Part shown: positions 8,343 through 17,340 of the stretch, piece after piece | How positions within the stretch are numbered: position 1 is the first letter of the stretch | How the letters are laid out: each line of letters starts with the position of its first letter | NCBI GenBank assembly: GCA_947599875.1 | Contig: CANQFV010000012.1 | Location: 1-64,000, forward strand | Length of the DNA: 64,000 bases | Source: an uncultured Oscillospiraceae bacterium | GTDB lineage: Bacteria; Bacillota; Clostridia; Oscillospirales; Oscillospiraceae | Direction: 5' to 3' | Notes under the pieces: model-generated | Seen by the model: only the letters and a program-made list of their open reading frames with translations | The model's database searches: none | Told to the model about the DNA's origin: nothing | Made by a program: the position numbers and the translations under genes

Positions 8343-9905
8343 ATGGATGCTATAAAAGATATTTTTATTTCCTATCGCAACGATGGAGTTGGGAACAACT
8401 TTGCCTCAAGATTAGCCGCTGACTTGAGGCGCTCTGGGTATAGTGTCTATTTTAATCCGGATGAGGCCCACAGCGGCGATTTCCCCACCCGGCTCAGAAC
8501 CGCGATAGAATCATGCAAGGACTTCATCTGTGTTGTCACGAATGACTACCTCGAGCAGCTGCTGTCCGCCAATAACGTGTGTTGGATAAGGGACGAGCTG
8601 CTCTGCGCAAGGGAATCCGACCGGCATATCATTCCTATTCTTGTCAATGGTGCAACCATGCCAGATGATTTCTCCAGACTTCCCGAGAATATACGGTTCT
8701 TCCCGAAAATCGATGCGTATGTTTTCCCTGAACAGTACATATCATCGCCCTATTCCACCCTTTGCAATGTTCTTATGTCTAACAACGACGGAGAAAATGG
8801 TTTTCGAGACGTTTATAACTCCAACGCGCATTTTGATCCTGATAAGTCTCTGGAGGATATATTGGCTTCTGCCAACAGCGGTGACGAACATGCGATGCTC
8901 AATGCGGGGATCTACTATTATTACGGAATCTCCGGCGGCAAAGACGAAAAAAAGGCAGCGCGTTGGTTTAAACAGGTTTCCGCTATGAACGGCGAATGTG
9001 CCCCTGTTGCCGATAATTTCATTGCCCGCATGTACTATGCCGGCAGTATGCCGCGTGAGAGCCAATCTTATGAGAAAAGCTACGAATATCATATGAGATC
9101 CGCGCACGGCGATCTGTATTCGGCCGGACAGGTTGGGTTTATGCGCAGCATTGGAAGCGGTTGCAATTTTGACTATGCTCAAACCGAAGCGTATTATCTC
9201 TCTGTCCTGGACTCCATGGATAATCCCCGTAAGGACTCATTTTGCAAGTTTTATATTGAGCACGGGGAATTTAAGAAGGCCGCAGATATATACGTGAAAA
9301 TTGCGGATTCATATCCCAACGCGGCATATCAGCTTGGCCTTATGTATAAGCGCGGAGTCTTGAGCAGCCCGTTTATGCCCGATTATTTCAAGGCCGCTAT
9401 GTATTTTCAAATGGCGCTTGACAACGGGTTCATATCCGCCGCATACGAATTGGGAACGCTTTATTTTAATCCCACAGGTACATTTAAAAAAGATTTTGTA
9501 AAGGCCCAAAAATATTATCATATGGCTGCGGACCATGGCGACCCATACGCCCAGTACATGCTCGGCTATATGTTTTTTTACGGCCACGTCGAAAAGGATT
9601 TCCGCCTGTCCATAGAATATTTTGAAATGGCGGCTAAACAGGGCAACGTCCTCTCAGCGGCACATCTGGCGATGCTGTACCAGATCCCGGAAGTCCACAA
9701 TTATGAAAAGGCATTCGACTATTGTAAATATGCTGCTGATTGCGGCGATGCGCCGTCCACATTTGTGTTAGGGACGTTATATCTTTCTGGAAGAGGATGT
9801 GAGGCTGACGAAGACAAGGCATATCTGTGCTTTATGAAAGCCGCTGAAAACGGGGCACCGGAAGCTCTGTCAATGCTAAAGCTAATGGATGAAATGGGAA
9901 TTTAA
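8343..9905 (+). CDS. TIR domain protein with Sel1-like repeats
   Basis: A 520-residue cytoplasmic protein. Residues 7-145 form a TIR domain (IFISYRNDG at strand A, CWIRDELLCA with the probable catalytic Glu85), the fold of bacterial NAD-consuming immune effectors. Residues 165-515 are alpha-helical Sel1-like (TPR-type) repeats, for example AAMYFQMALDNGF and AQKYYHMAADHGD, which usually bind a partner or sense a signal. It has its own promoter and is monocistronic, convergent with the membrane operon on its right. A defence role is inferred from family and context. Confidence 0.85.
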   Translation: MDAIKDIFISYRNDGVGNNFASRLAADLRRSGYSVYFNPDEAHSGDFPTRLRTAIESCKDFICVVTNDYLEQLLSANNVCWIRDELLCARESDRHIIPILVNGATMPDDFSRLPENIRFFPKIDAYVFPEQYISSPYSTLCNVLMSNNDGENGFRDVYNSNAHFDPDKSLEDILASANSGDEHAMLNAGIYYYYGISGGKDEKKAARWFKQVSAMNGECAPVADNFIARMYYAGSMPRESQSYEKSYEYHMRSAHGDLYSAGQVGFMRSIGSGCNFDYAQTEAYYLSVLDSMDNPRKDSFCKFYIEHGEFKKAADIYVKIADSYPNAAYQLGLMYKRGVLSSPFMPDYFKAAMYFQMALDNGFISAAYELGTLYFNPTGTFKKDFVKAQKYYHMAADHGDPYAQYMLGYMFFYGHVEKDFRLSIEYFEMAAKQGNVLSAAHLAMLYQIPEVHNYEKAFDYCKYAADCGDAPSTFVLGTLYLSGRGCEADEDKAYLCFMKAAENGAPEALSMLKLMDEMGI

Positions 9906-9928
9906 ATAGTAGTGCAGGGTCCTTTTGC

Positions 9929-11035
9929 TCATTCATCATTGCTATCAAATGGGCTCAATATTTCTAAGATTGATTTGAATATTGGAATTTTCTCAATGGC
10001 TTTTCTGCTGACAATGTGATGCTCATAAAGAAATGAATTACAGATCAGCGCAATTATGATCGCACTTACTGTTGAAGAAAAAGGCATGAACACAGAAGTT
10101 GCAGTTGGAATAATGTTATACCAAACCGCAACGCCATAGGTTATGGTTAGTATGTCAAAAATCGTGACCATTTGCGCGACAAACCGCGCACGCATAGATA
10201 TGCGCTTTGCTGCCAGAAGAAGGGTTCCCAGCCCAGCGAGATTGAGGAATACCATAGCAGTGTGCATATAGGCGCTGTTAAGCGGCTCCACCGCATTTGC
10301 CGCGCTGAACCAGGTTAGAGAGTTTTCTTCGGTGCCAGTCCAGATTTTATAAATGAGGATTGCAGTATCCCTTTGCGTAAGAACCAATACAGAGACGGAC
10401 AGAATTATAGAGAATATTGGAATAGAAATGATTTTTAGCATATCCAAAACGCCAATATGTTTACGGCTTGTCCAAAAACAACTCAAAATAAAAGCTACTT
10501 CCGCAAATGAGAAATAAACGCTTAACATGATCGCCTCCTTCTGGAGCAGTTTGATAAACAATACTGCTTCGAAAGAAAGGCAAAGCATCTGGACATACCA
10601 CTGCCGTTCAACATCAATTGTCCCCACAGAAAACAGTGCAATGACAAGCATAAGCAAAGTCACACGTATAGGTGCGTCAGAATATAGTTCGATTCCGGAG
10701 AAGAAGAAATGATTAATCAAAAAAATCCCTGTCGATATAAAGAACAATCCATTCGCGGTATTAAGTTTCAACTTTTTGCATCCATAGTGTACTGTCCCAA
10801 GGAAATCTATTGGAAATAGAGAGACAATGAACAATGAAACACAGGTGCCTATATCTTCTTTAACCCACTTAATCACCCCGTCAGCATCTACGAAATAGTC
10901 GGCAATAAACAATTGCCACGCAAGGCAGGCACAGGAAACGCCAAGCAATAATCCCCACAGGAAAACCTTTTTATATGATTTTATGACCCATGTAAGAACT
11001 TTCTCATAGAACAATCTCAAATGTAACGCCTCCAT
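9929..11035 (-). CDS. Polytopic membrane protein of unknown family
   Basis: A 368-residue protein with about eight to nine predicted transmembrane helices and short loops. It is the last gene of the long leftward operon starting at 18101, separated from the previous gene by 166 bp, so it could also have its own promoter. I do not recognise a family. A few residues near 255-290 recall SEDS-type membrane proteins, but too weakly to name it. The C-terminus (SPFDSNDE) is cytoplasmic-like and acidic. No clear RBS precedes the ATG. Confidence 0.65.
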   Translation of the reverse strand: MEALHLRLFYEKVLTWVIKSYKKVFLWGLLLGVSCACLAWQLFIADYFVDADGVIKWVKEDIGTCVSLFIVSLFPIDFLGTVHYGCKKLKLNTANGLFFISTGIFLINHFFFSGIELYSDAPIRVTLLMLVIALFSVGTIDVERQWYVQMLCLSFEAVLFIKLLQKEAIMLSVYFSFAEVAFILSCFWTSRKHIGVLDMLKIISIPIFSIILSVSVLVLTQRDTAILIYKIWTGTEENSLTWFSAANAVEPLNSAYMHTAMVFLNLAGLGTLLLAAKRISMRARFVAQMVTIFDILTITYGVAVWYNIIPTATSVFMPFSSTVSAIIIALICNSFLYEHHIVSRKAIEKIPIFKSILEILSPFDSNDE

Positions 11036-11201
11036 AATTTCATACAGCTTTTGAGTTGAAGCAAATCAAAACCGGCTACATATGCACACAATTGGGTATG
11101 GATGAAATGCTTTTTAAAAAATGAGCTCAAGGATTGCAATTAAAATACTGGGCTTTTCTTCATCAAATATGCAACGAGTAGCCATTTTACATTTTTGACT
11201 C
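11036..11201. other. Intergenic gap inside the membrane operon
   Basis: 166 bp of AT-rich DNA without a reading frame of note. No confident promoter or terminator was identified. Confidence 0.4.
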
Positions 11202-12068
11202 TCAAACCAACTGCATAATATAAACGCTGTCGTTCACGGCATTGTATGTGAGCATATACCCATCATCAAAAATCCTTTTCAGGTCATCGACTTCAAAGAG
11301 GCTTTTCTTGAAATCCATGGTTCTCGTCTGACCTACAGAGACACCATGGCCGTGATGTCCTCTAAGCGGATGCAGAATTGATCTCCCCCTATAAGTGTTG
11401 AAGTTCATTGTGTTTGACACTTTCTCGTACTGATATGTTGGTAATAATTCGACAAGGTCCTTTGAAGAAGATCCGATAGAAGACACGATCAGGTATTTCA
11501 TCTTTTTCATAAATTCAAGAGGCGAAACTCCTCGAGTTTCACTCTCGCGAAGACTTTGAGGAATTGATTCACATACTATCAGGCATTCGGATATTGAGAT
11601 GAGCTGATTAAGAACCTCAAAGCCAATTTGCAGTCCGTCGCCAAGGTGAATTACTAGATAATGGTCTTTGTTCCATGCCCTGATATATTCGCATAACTCA
11701 AGATACGATGAATACGGATCGGAAAAGAGTATTGCACCGTTCCCAGCAGGCAAACTTACCTGTGCGGAACTCAGCGTCCAATCGGCACTAAGAATCGTGG
11801 ATAAAGTACTTCTGCTTGATTCCGTCCCAAGTAAAAGAAAAGGTTTCCTGATTCGTCGAATCAAGGCTTTTGCAATTCCCACCCCCCTCGATGCATCGCC
11901 GATGAAGCAAACTGTTCCATTATGGGATATTCCGGTGTTGGAGATCATTTGAGAAGGTGTACAGCATCCAAGGTCAATGGCTGGATGAGCCATCGAATTA
12001 CGCAGATTGGTCGAAGTGGTCGGCGCACTTATAATCGAAATATCGGAAGGACGGTAACGTGTCAGCAT
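11202..12068 (-). CDS. Unknown soluble protein, operon partner of VirD4-like ATPase
   Basis: A 288-residue protein starting at ATG 12068 behind AAGGAG with 8-base spacing; a longer frame overlapping the upstream gene is less likely. A parallel alpha/beta pattern is apparent (TVCFIGDASRGVGIAKALIR, then FLLLGTES, DHYLVIHLGDG, ECLIVCESI), suggesting a degenerate MinD/ParA-like NTPase fold, but no true Walker A lysine motif is seen. A His-Gly stretch (RGHHGHGVSVG) occurs near residue 238. It follows the VirD4-like gene by 16 bp. Confidence 0.6.
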   Translation of the reverse strand: MLTRYRPSDISIISAPTTSTNLRNSMAHPAIDLGCCTPSQMISNTGISHNGTVCFIGDASRGVGIAKALIRRIRKPFLLLGTESSRSTLSTILSADWTLSSAQVSLPAGNGAILFSDPYSSYLELCEYIRAWNKDHYLVIHLGDGLQIGFEVLNQLISISECLIVCESIPQSLRESETRGVSPLEFMKKMKYLIVSSIGSSSKDLVELLPTYQYEKVSNTMNFNTYRGRSILHPLRGHHGHGVSVGQTRTMDFKKSLFEVDDLKRIFDDGYMLTYNAVNDSVYIMQLV

Positions 12069-12084
12069 GTGGTAAACTCCTTTT

Positions 12085-13392
12085 TCAGCCTTCAATAGAC
12101 GAATCGTAACTGTGGAAATAGAAGGGTTGGTTTGAAATCCGGGGGAAGCTACAAAGTGCGTTTCCTTTCTTTTGCAACAGGGCAAAGTCGTTGTCAGCCA
12201 CCACAGGTCGGTATCCCACGTGGTTCATAGGCTTTTGCATCGGTCCCGTGAACGCCCAGCTACATAGTGATTTTCCGAACCGATCCGCAAACAGTTTTCT
12301 GGAAATCTGATCCTGCGGATTCATAAGGATCAAATTGCCGAAGAGGGAAAGAAGCGCATTGCGTTCCTGCTCAGTCATACGAAGAGAGAGTAAATCCGCA
12401 TTTTGCAATCCCATAAACAGGCGAAGCCCACAGGCTCGGCCAAGGGAAAGGGCATCGGCTGTGCCAACCTGTCCAATAACACTTCCCTCATCAAGAAAGA
12501 AATAATTGAGACAGCAATTGTCGGCATCGGTGGAATGCTTTAGAAGCAGGTGAAGCATTGTCTGAAACGCCTTTCTACTCCCCTCACTTTCATTTGCATA
12601 ATCCATGCACAGAAAGACGAGATGACCTCCACTGCGGACGGTTTCGATGCAGGAAAACTGCCCATCTGGCGTGTTCATGCTGCCGTAAAACACGGAATGA
12701 AGCAGTACGAGAAGTTCGCTGACGATGCCGTATCCCTGACCAAGTTCGTCGCCGAGATAATTAGGAATGTGGCTGAAGAACTGCGGCTGTTGTTCTGCCA
12801 GATCATACCAGTTCAAAGGTGCGTCTCTTCGGACAGATACACGCTTTAGAAAATCGGACAGATGCCAGTTGCCGTAATAATCTCCGGTTTCACGCCGTTT
12901 GGCATCCATGCAGCGCAATGTACTGACGAGAAAGTCGTTTGCTGCGTTCTCGAAGAAAGGCTGCAGATCACTACGCTGGCTTTTCAACAGGCCTTTGGCA
13001 ATGTCGCGAGCTACAATTTCCGGATCATTACCCGCTCCCAGTTCTCTGAAAATATTCCAACAGGCAGCCGGGGCAGAATGCGATGAAGGCGAAATCCTGA
13101 GTGCTCCAGGGAAGGTGCCGAAATGTTTCCAAAGCTCACCCTTGACATCAAGCAGGAAACAGTTGGCTCGCATAGCCGTTACTTGGGGGAGTATTTGTTC
13201 GATGATTCTGCCAAGCAGCACGGTTTTTCCGCCCCCTGGTGGGGCAATCAACAAAGTTGCCAGCTCCAACGCCTGATCATCAAGTTCCAAGCCGTCTGGA
13301 AGATGGATGACCGGCTGATGGGGTGTTCTTTGCGCACGGGGTGGCTTGGAAAGAATCTCGAGTCCTTCAAGCGTTTGCTTGATCACGGCCAT
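12085..13392 (-). CDS. VirD4/TraG-like ATPase
   Basis: A 435-residue P-loop ATPase of the VirD4/TraD/TraG coupling class. The Walker A is APPGGGKT near residue 48, the Walker B is NYFFLDEGS near residue 279, and the family's LFMGLQNADLL segment follows. It lacks the N-terminal membrane helices of conjugative coupling proteins. The start at 13392 is preferred because GGAGGG lies 7 bases upstream and the preceding stop is one base away. No VirB4, VirB6 or pilus genes accompany it, so a plain conjugation role is unlikely; the neighbours point to a membrane-associated complex. Confidence 0.8.
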   Translation of the reverse strand: MAVIKQTLEGLEILSKPPRAQRTPHQPVIHLPDGLELDDQALELATLLIAPPGGGKTVLLGRIIEQILPQVTAMRANCFLLDVKGELWKHFGTFPGALRISPSSHSAPAACWNIFRELGAGNDPEIVARDIAKGLLKSQRSDLQPFFENAANDFLVSTLRCMDAKRRETGDYYGNWHLSDFLKRVSVRRDAPLNWYDLAEQQPQFFSHIPNYLGDELGQGYGIVSELLVLLHSVFYGSMNTPDGQFSCIETVRSGGHLVFLCMDYANESEGSRKAFQTMLHLLLKHSTDADNCCLNYFFLDEGSVIGQVGTADALSLGRACGLRLFMGLQNADLLSLRMTEQERNALLSLFGNLILMNPQDQISRKLFADRFGKSLCSWAFTGPMQKPMNHVGYRPVVADNDFALLQKKGNALCSFPRISNQPFYFHSYDSSIEG

Positions 13393-13393
13393 A

Positions 13394-14047
13394 TCAGTGC
13401 CCTCCATGTCCACCCGATCCATGTCCGCCACTGCCTTGTCCACCAGTTCCATGCCCACCGCCCGAACTTTGTCCCCCGGCGGAACCGTGTCCGCTTTCTC
13501 CGTGTCCGGATGAAGATTGTCCGCTGTGTCCATGGCTTTCCCCTGCAGAATTATGGGCATTGGAAGGTCCGCCCTTGTTGCCTGATTCTCGCCCAAGTGA
13601 CGCAGGACCCGTATCGCCGCGTTCACGCCCGCCATCGTCAACGCCATTCTGCCTGTCGGCTTGCGTGCTTGCATTTTTGACCGCATTGTGGGATACTTCA
13701 TTACAACGGTCAATCGTTGCCTTATCGACCTTAATGCTTTCTACAAAACTATTTCTGTCCATTGCTTTTCCTCCTTCTGGACTTGCGTTCGTATTGTCCT
13801 TTGATTGGTTTTGCGGGTGGTTATTGTGCGTCTCCCAGTTGTAACCGTGCCACCCGCTCTTTGCGTCTTTCGGGGAGTAAAAGAAGTGTTCATGCGTTCC
13901 ATCAGAACGGTGAATATATGCGTTATGGTTTTTGCTGCCAAAACTGGTGTTAACAGACTTCACCATCGGCGAAGTTTCAGCAAATTCAAGATCGGATTTA
14001 TAGCCACTTTTTCTGGCAAAGTCACTCGGCGCATGATCTTTACTCAT
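13394..14047 (-). CDS. Unknown protein with Gly/His/Ser-rich tail
   Basis: A 217-residue protein. The first 80 residues look globular (MVKSVNTSFGSKNHNAYIHR, DGTHEHFFYSPKDAKSGWHG), and the last 60 are a low-complexity Gly/Ser/His tail ending GSGGHGSGGHGGH. Such tails are disordered and can bind metal or drive assembly. It overlaps the upstream gene by 4 bases (ATGA) and is one base from the downstream ATPase, so it is probably a stoichiometric partner. The family is not recognised. Confidence 0.6.
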   Translation of the reverse strand: MSKDHAPSDFARKSGYKSDLEFAETSPMVKSVNTSFGSKNHNAYIHRSDGTHEHFFYSPKDAKSGWHGYNWETHNNHPQNQSKDNTNASPEGGKAMDRNSFVESIKVDKATIDRCNEVSHNAVKNASTQADRQNGVDDGGRERGDTGPASLGRESGNKGGPSNAHNSAGESHGHSGQSSSGHGESGHGSAGGQSSGGGHGTGGQGSGGHGSGGHGGH

Positions 14048-14364
14048 GATCCGGTTGCACCTTCATTCTGATAAATATCATCCACGAGATATTCGGCCTG
14101 TGAGGCGGATCTTGCTCTTACTGTAAAGAAGCATCCGAAACGATCTTTTTTTGTTTCGACAGGGCAGTTGCCATATACATAAATCTTGTAAAGTGAACCA
14201 AAAGCCTTGTAAATCCGTACCTTGTTGTTATCCGGTGTATAGTATTCATATCCTCCACTTTGTGCCCTGCGTTTCCCCAAGCGACCTTCTTTCAGTTCAA
14301 AGATGACCAGGAGAATGATAAGTACGGCAATTCCTCCATATCCAAAAATATTTAACGAATCCAT
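14044..14364 (-). CDS. Small single-pass membrane protein
   Basis: A 106-residue protein with one N-terminal transmembrane helix (residues 7-23, GYGGIAVLIILLVIFEL) and a soluble domain of about 80 residues. It overlaps the downstream gene by 4 bases and follows the 82-residue membrane protein by 10 bp. The family is not recognised. Confidence 0.65.
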   Translation of the reverse strand: MDSLNIFGYGGIAVLIILLVIFELKEGRLGKRRAQSGGYEYYTPDNNKVRIYKAFGSLYKIYVYGNCPVETKKDRFGCFFTVRARSASQAEYLVDDIYQNEGATGS

Positions 14365-14374
14365 GGCGCACCTC

Positions 14375-14623
14375 CTACCTGAATACCGATTTAAATAACA
14401 TTCCTATCCCGCCAAGGATAATAATCAGGAAAAGTCCAATGCTGAAAACTGAAACGAGTAACTCGCATAGGAAGGTGGCAACGGTCGGTGCTAGGAGTAC
14501 TCCTGAAACCCCAAGCCCTGCACTCAGGCGACGAGATGAGGGTACATCTCTGTACCTGATCAGATGTGTGATTGATGGGATAAGTATCAGCAGATACAGG
14601 ATAAGAAGAATTGTCCTATACAT
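14375..14623 (-). CDS. Small two-helix membrane protein
   Basis: An 82-residue protein with hydrophobic segments at about residues 3-19 and 42-76, the second long enough for two passes. AAAGGAG precedes the ATG by 9 bases. It is a member of the leftward membrane operon; function unknown. Confidence 0.6.
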   Translation of the reverse strand: MYRTILLILYLLILIPSITHLIRYRDVPSSRRLSAGLGVSGVLLAPTVATFLCELLVSVFSIGLFLIIILGGIGMLFKSVFR

Positions 14624-14674
14624 GATTGGTTACTCCTTTCTTATCTTGATTTTAAGTGAGCCGCAATCAAATGA

Positions 14675-15931
14675 TTACGGAGTGCTTTGATTGAGAATGG
14701 ATATGGCCGTCTCTGAAGAAGCATCCAACAGCACCACCTTCCGATTGCTTGATGCCGCAGGACCGTCATATCCTGCATCCCAGATGTGCCATGGATCATT
14801 TATGGAACCCAAGCCGACCGCAATGATCCTGCGCTCATCTACTCCGAGTTCAACAAGAGTACCTCTTACGGTCTCTGCTCTTGCACGAGAAAGAGATATT
14901 GTGAAATCCGAGTCCTTATCTCCGGCTGTGGTTCCCGCCAACATGATGGAAATAGAGGGGTGTTGGACGAGGTATTCGGCTATCGGCTGAAGCGTCTTCA
15001 GTGCCTCTTCGGGATTAAGATATTCAGCCTTATCGCCGATAAAAGTTACCTGCTCTTCAGTAAGGATCACGGGCTCCTCAAAAACGTTTTTCTCATCGTC
15101 AGCACTTTCTTCAAAGACCACAGGATCGAAATAGATAGGAGTATCATCGGGGAGTTCTACCGGAGTGACGGCAGGAAGCTGTGAAGTGACATCAGCAGGA
15201 TTTGCAATGATCTCGTTATAAATAAAGACGCCTCCTCCTGCTTCAACAAGCCCCCCATAAATCCCCTGTAGTTTCATCCGCTGCGCTGAAGTCAGATCTT
15301 TCTGAGGTGCGGCTACATCCCCCATCTGTTGCCAGTAAACTGTGATTCCAGAAAAATCAGGTATCTCAGACTTCTCATTGAGTAAATTTACCACAACATC
15401 GGGTTCGGCAGAAATGAGATTGTTGTTGAAATCAAGTACGCCTGTAGTACTGAGACCCGTCCCAATGACAATGATCCTCTTGGAATCGTAACCTTCAAGA
15501 GAAGAAAGCGTCCTGACTGCCAGGCGGAGCGCTGCGAGGTAATCAACCTCGGGATCGTTGGCAACAACACTCTGCATACTGACAATGATATTAGTAGCTT
15601 TGGAGCGCGCATCCATGTCAAGCTTATCCTTGGACGCACTCTTGTACTTGGCATCAATATCATAGCTCGCTGCGTGAACGACCTCCGGCTTCCCATCGGC
15701 ACTTACAACGCCTATGAATCCATAGTTTCTGATGGTGCTATATACTGTGTCCTGAACAAGTGGTCCATTCATGTTCAGCCCCTGCGAATTAGCGTGTCCG
15801 CCCACAACGAAGCATACTGCCGCCTTTTCAGCAGGGGTATCATTGGCAGACTCCTTAGTGCAGCCAGTGAGAGTGCTTACAAGAGCGAGCACGCAAATGA
15901 AGATAAGTACAAAAGTGACGATCTTTTTCAT
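14675..15931 (-). CDS. Lipoprotein with C-terminal OmpA-like domain
   Basis: A 418-residue predicted lipoprotein. It has a signal peptide with lipobox LTGC (Cys24), an alpha/beta region at about 35-230 resembling a secreted binding or von Willebrand-like fold (AAVCFVVGGHAN, KRIIVIGTGLSTTG), and an OmpA/MotB-type domain at about 295-405 with the typical LSRARAETVRGTLVELGV helix. OmpA-like domains bind peptidoglycan. In a Gram-positive this would tether the membrane complex encoded by the operon to the wall. AAAGGAGG precedes the ATG. MotB-like partners occur in Zorya defence, but no MotA homologue is seen. Confidence 0.8.
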   Translation of the reverse strand: MKKIVTFVLIFICVLALVSTLTGCTKESANDTPAEKAAVCFVVGGHANSQGLNMNGPLVQDTVYSTIRNYGFIGVVSADGKPEVVHAASYDIDAKYKSASKDKLDMDARSKATNIIVSMQSVVANDPEVDYLAALRLAVRTLSSLEGYDSKRIIVIGTGLSTTGVLDFNNNLISAEPDVVVNLLNEKSEIPDFSGITVYWQQMGDVAAPQKDLTSAQRMKLQGIYGGLVEAGGGVFIYNEIIANPADVTSQLPAVTPVELPDDTPIYFDPVVFEESADDEKNVFEEPVILTEEQVTFIGDKAEYLNPEEALKTLQPIAEYLVQHPSISIMLAGTTAGDKDSDFTISLSRARAETVRGTLVELGVDERRIIAVGLGSINDPWHIWDAGYDGPAASSNRKVVLLDASSETAISILNQSTP

Positions 15932-15946
15932 AGTCGTTTTCCTCCT

Positions 15947-16894
15947 TTAAGCGGCGACTTCGTTTGTTATAAGCGACTTGCCTTTGCTTTCGGAACCCGT
16001 GAATACTTTCGGAATTTCCGCCCGATCGAGAGCAGCAAGCTCTCGATCCAGACGTTCGAGAATGGCAACACAGGTTTCTTCAGACAGAGCGTTGATCGAG
16101 GTGGGATTTGCAAGGTGTTCCTTGAGCTTCTGCCGGACGTATTCGCAGTAGTTAATTACCACGGCACGTTGCATCTTCTTCATCTCTTCGTATTTACCTT
16201 CATCATCTTCACGCAGATGTTCGGCAAACTCCTGATCGGCATCATACTCACTGAGAATAGCATCCAGACGGCGAATTTCATCGTTCTTCTCTGTAAGCAT
16301 CTCTTCAGCCGCACGCTTACGAACCTTAAGCGGGTTATAAGTAAGGAATGAGATGAAAAAAGATCCAATAGAGGTCAACATGGGAAGCCCAATCCCGAAG
16401 ATCGTTAATGCAATTGCAGTCGGATCAGCACTTGTGTCGGCAGCTTTTTCGGTAACAGTCCCAAAGTAGCTGGTAGATGTAGCAGAAAGATCGGGAGACA
16501 TTTGATTTATGGTTGTGAGTCTGAGTGCAATATTCATTACACAGGCAAGAACACATACCACAAACGCCAGCCAGAGAATGAATCGATCTTTGCTTATACC
16601 CTGTTTCAAACGGCGGAGCTGTATGCCGAGATACAGGGGGACCACATCGAACGCGAACAAGAAACCTGCCACCTCGATTCCAAGCATAAACGGACTGTCG
16701 TAGGAAATCATCTTGAACAGACTGATGAAGACAGAAGCGTCAACAACAGCACAGAACAACATAATCAGATAAGGAACAAAGGACTTGTCCATCGGGGTAT
16801 CGGCCCTGTACTTCTTGCCGATGTGAGAGTTGAGACCCTGGTAAACGAATTCACCGTTACAGTCTTTGGTCAAAATGCTGTTACTTCTGTTCAT
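15947..16894 (-). CDS. Membrane protein with long C-terminal coiled coil
   Basis: A 315-residue protein with four predicted transmembrane helices (about 42-62, 69-92, 105-127 and 158-186) followed by a cytoplasmic alpha-helical, probably coiled-coil region (190-290, rich in Glu/Lys/Arg). The topology superficially recalls MotA/ExbB-type proton-channel subunits, which pair with OmpA-domain proteins like the next gene, but I see no conserved motif that proves this. GAGGAGG precedes the ATG; the gap to the upstream gene is 2 bp and to the lipoprotein gene 15 bp. Confidence 0.65.
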   Translation of the reverse strand: MNRSNSILTKDCNGEFVYQGLNSHIGKKYRADTPMDKSFVPYLIMLFCAVVDASVFISLFKMISYDSPFMLGIEVAGFLFAFDVVPLYLGIQLRRLKQGISKDRFILWLAFVVCVLACVMNIALRLTTINQMSPDLSATSTSYFGTVTEKAADTSADPTAIALTIFGIGLPMLTSIGSFFISFLTYNPLKVRKRAAEEMLTEKNDEIRRLDAILSEYDADQEFAEHLREDDEGKYEEMKKMQRAVVINYCEYVRQKLKEHLANPTSINALSEETCVAILERLDRELAALDRAEIPKVFTGSESKGKSLITNEVAA

Positions 16895-16896
16895 GG

Positions 16897-17340
16897 TTAA
16901 ACCTCCTCACATTTTGCCAGTGCATGACAGATGTTGTTGTAGTCAATCTGCATCGCATCACGCTCTTTTTGCCGCTCATCTCTGATTCTACGGATGTCAT
17001 CACGATCCGCAGTACGTCTGATGATAAGACGCCGAAGCATATCGATGTGATCGTAGTGCTGGTGCCCAAGGTCGGGAAGAGCCTCTCTTGCAGCGCCGAA
17101 GATAATGGAATCAAGCATATCTCCGTTCCCGTCGTCGACCTCGCCGGCGAAGAGCTTGGCGAGATGTTCATCAAGAAGTGGAAGCATCTCCTCTTCCTGA
17201 AGCTTGTGATAGAGACGGTATTCAACCGTCCTGTAAGACTCAAAGCCATTCTTCGTAGATCTCAGTATGAAGTCATTGACAACCGATCTGCTGTCATCAA
17301 CGGCATTATACTGCGTCTGCTGTTTTTTCTTTCCAATCAT
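16897..17340 (-). CDS. Unknown soluble helical protein
   Basis: A 147-residue charged, mainly helical protein with no membrane segment. Its ATG overlaps the upstream TAA (TAATG). The RBS of the following membrane gene lies inside its 3' end. Family not recognised. Confidence 0.6.
   Translation of the reverse strand: MIGKKKQQTQYNAVDDSRSVVNDFILRSTKNGFESYRTVEYRLYHKLQEEEMLPLLDEHLAKLFAGEVDDGNGDMLDSIIFGAAREALPDLGHQHYDHIDMLRRLIIRRTADRDDIRRIRDERQKERDAMQIDYNNICHALAKCEEV

Noticed and set aside
15947-16894. ZorA/MotA assignment for the four-TM protein
   Set aside because: The topology and adjacent OmpA-domain gene are suggestive, but no conserved MotA/ExbB motif is visible and the order of domains differs.
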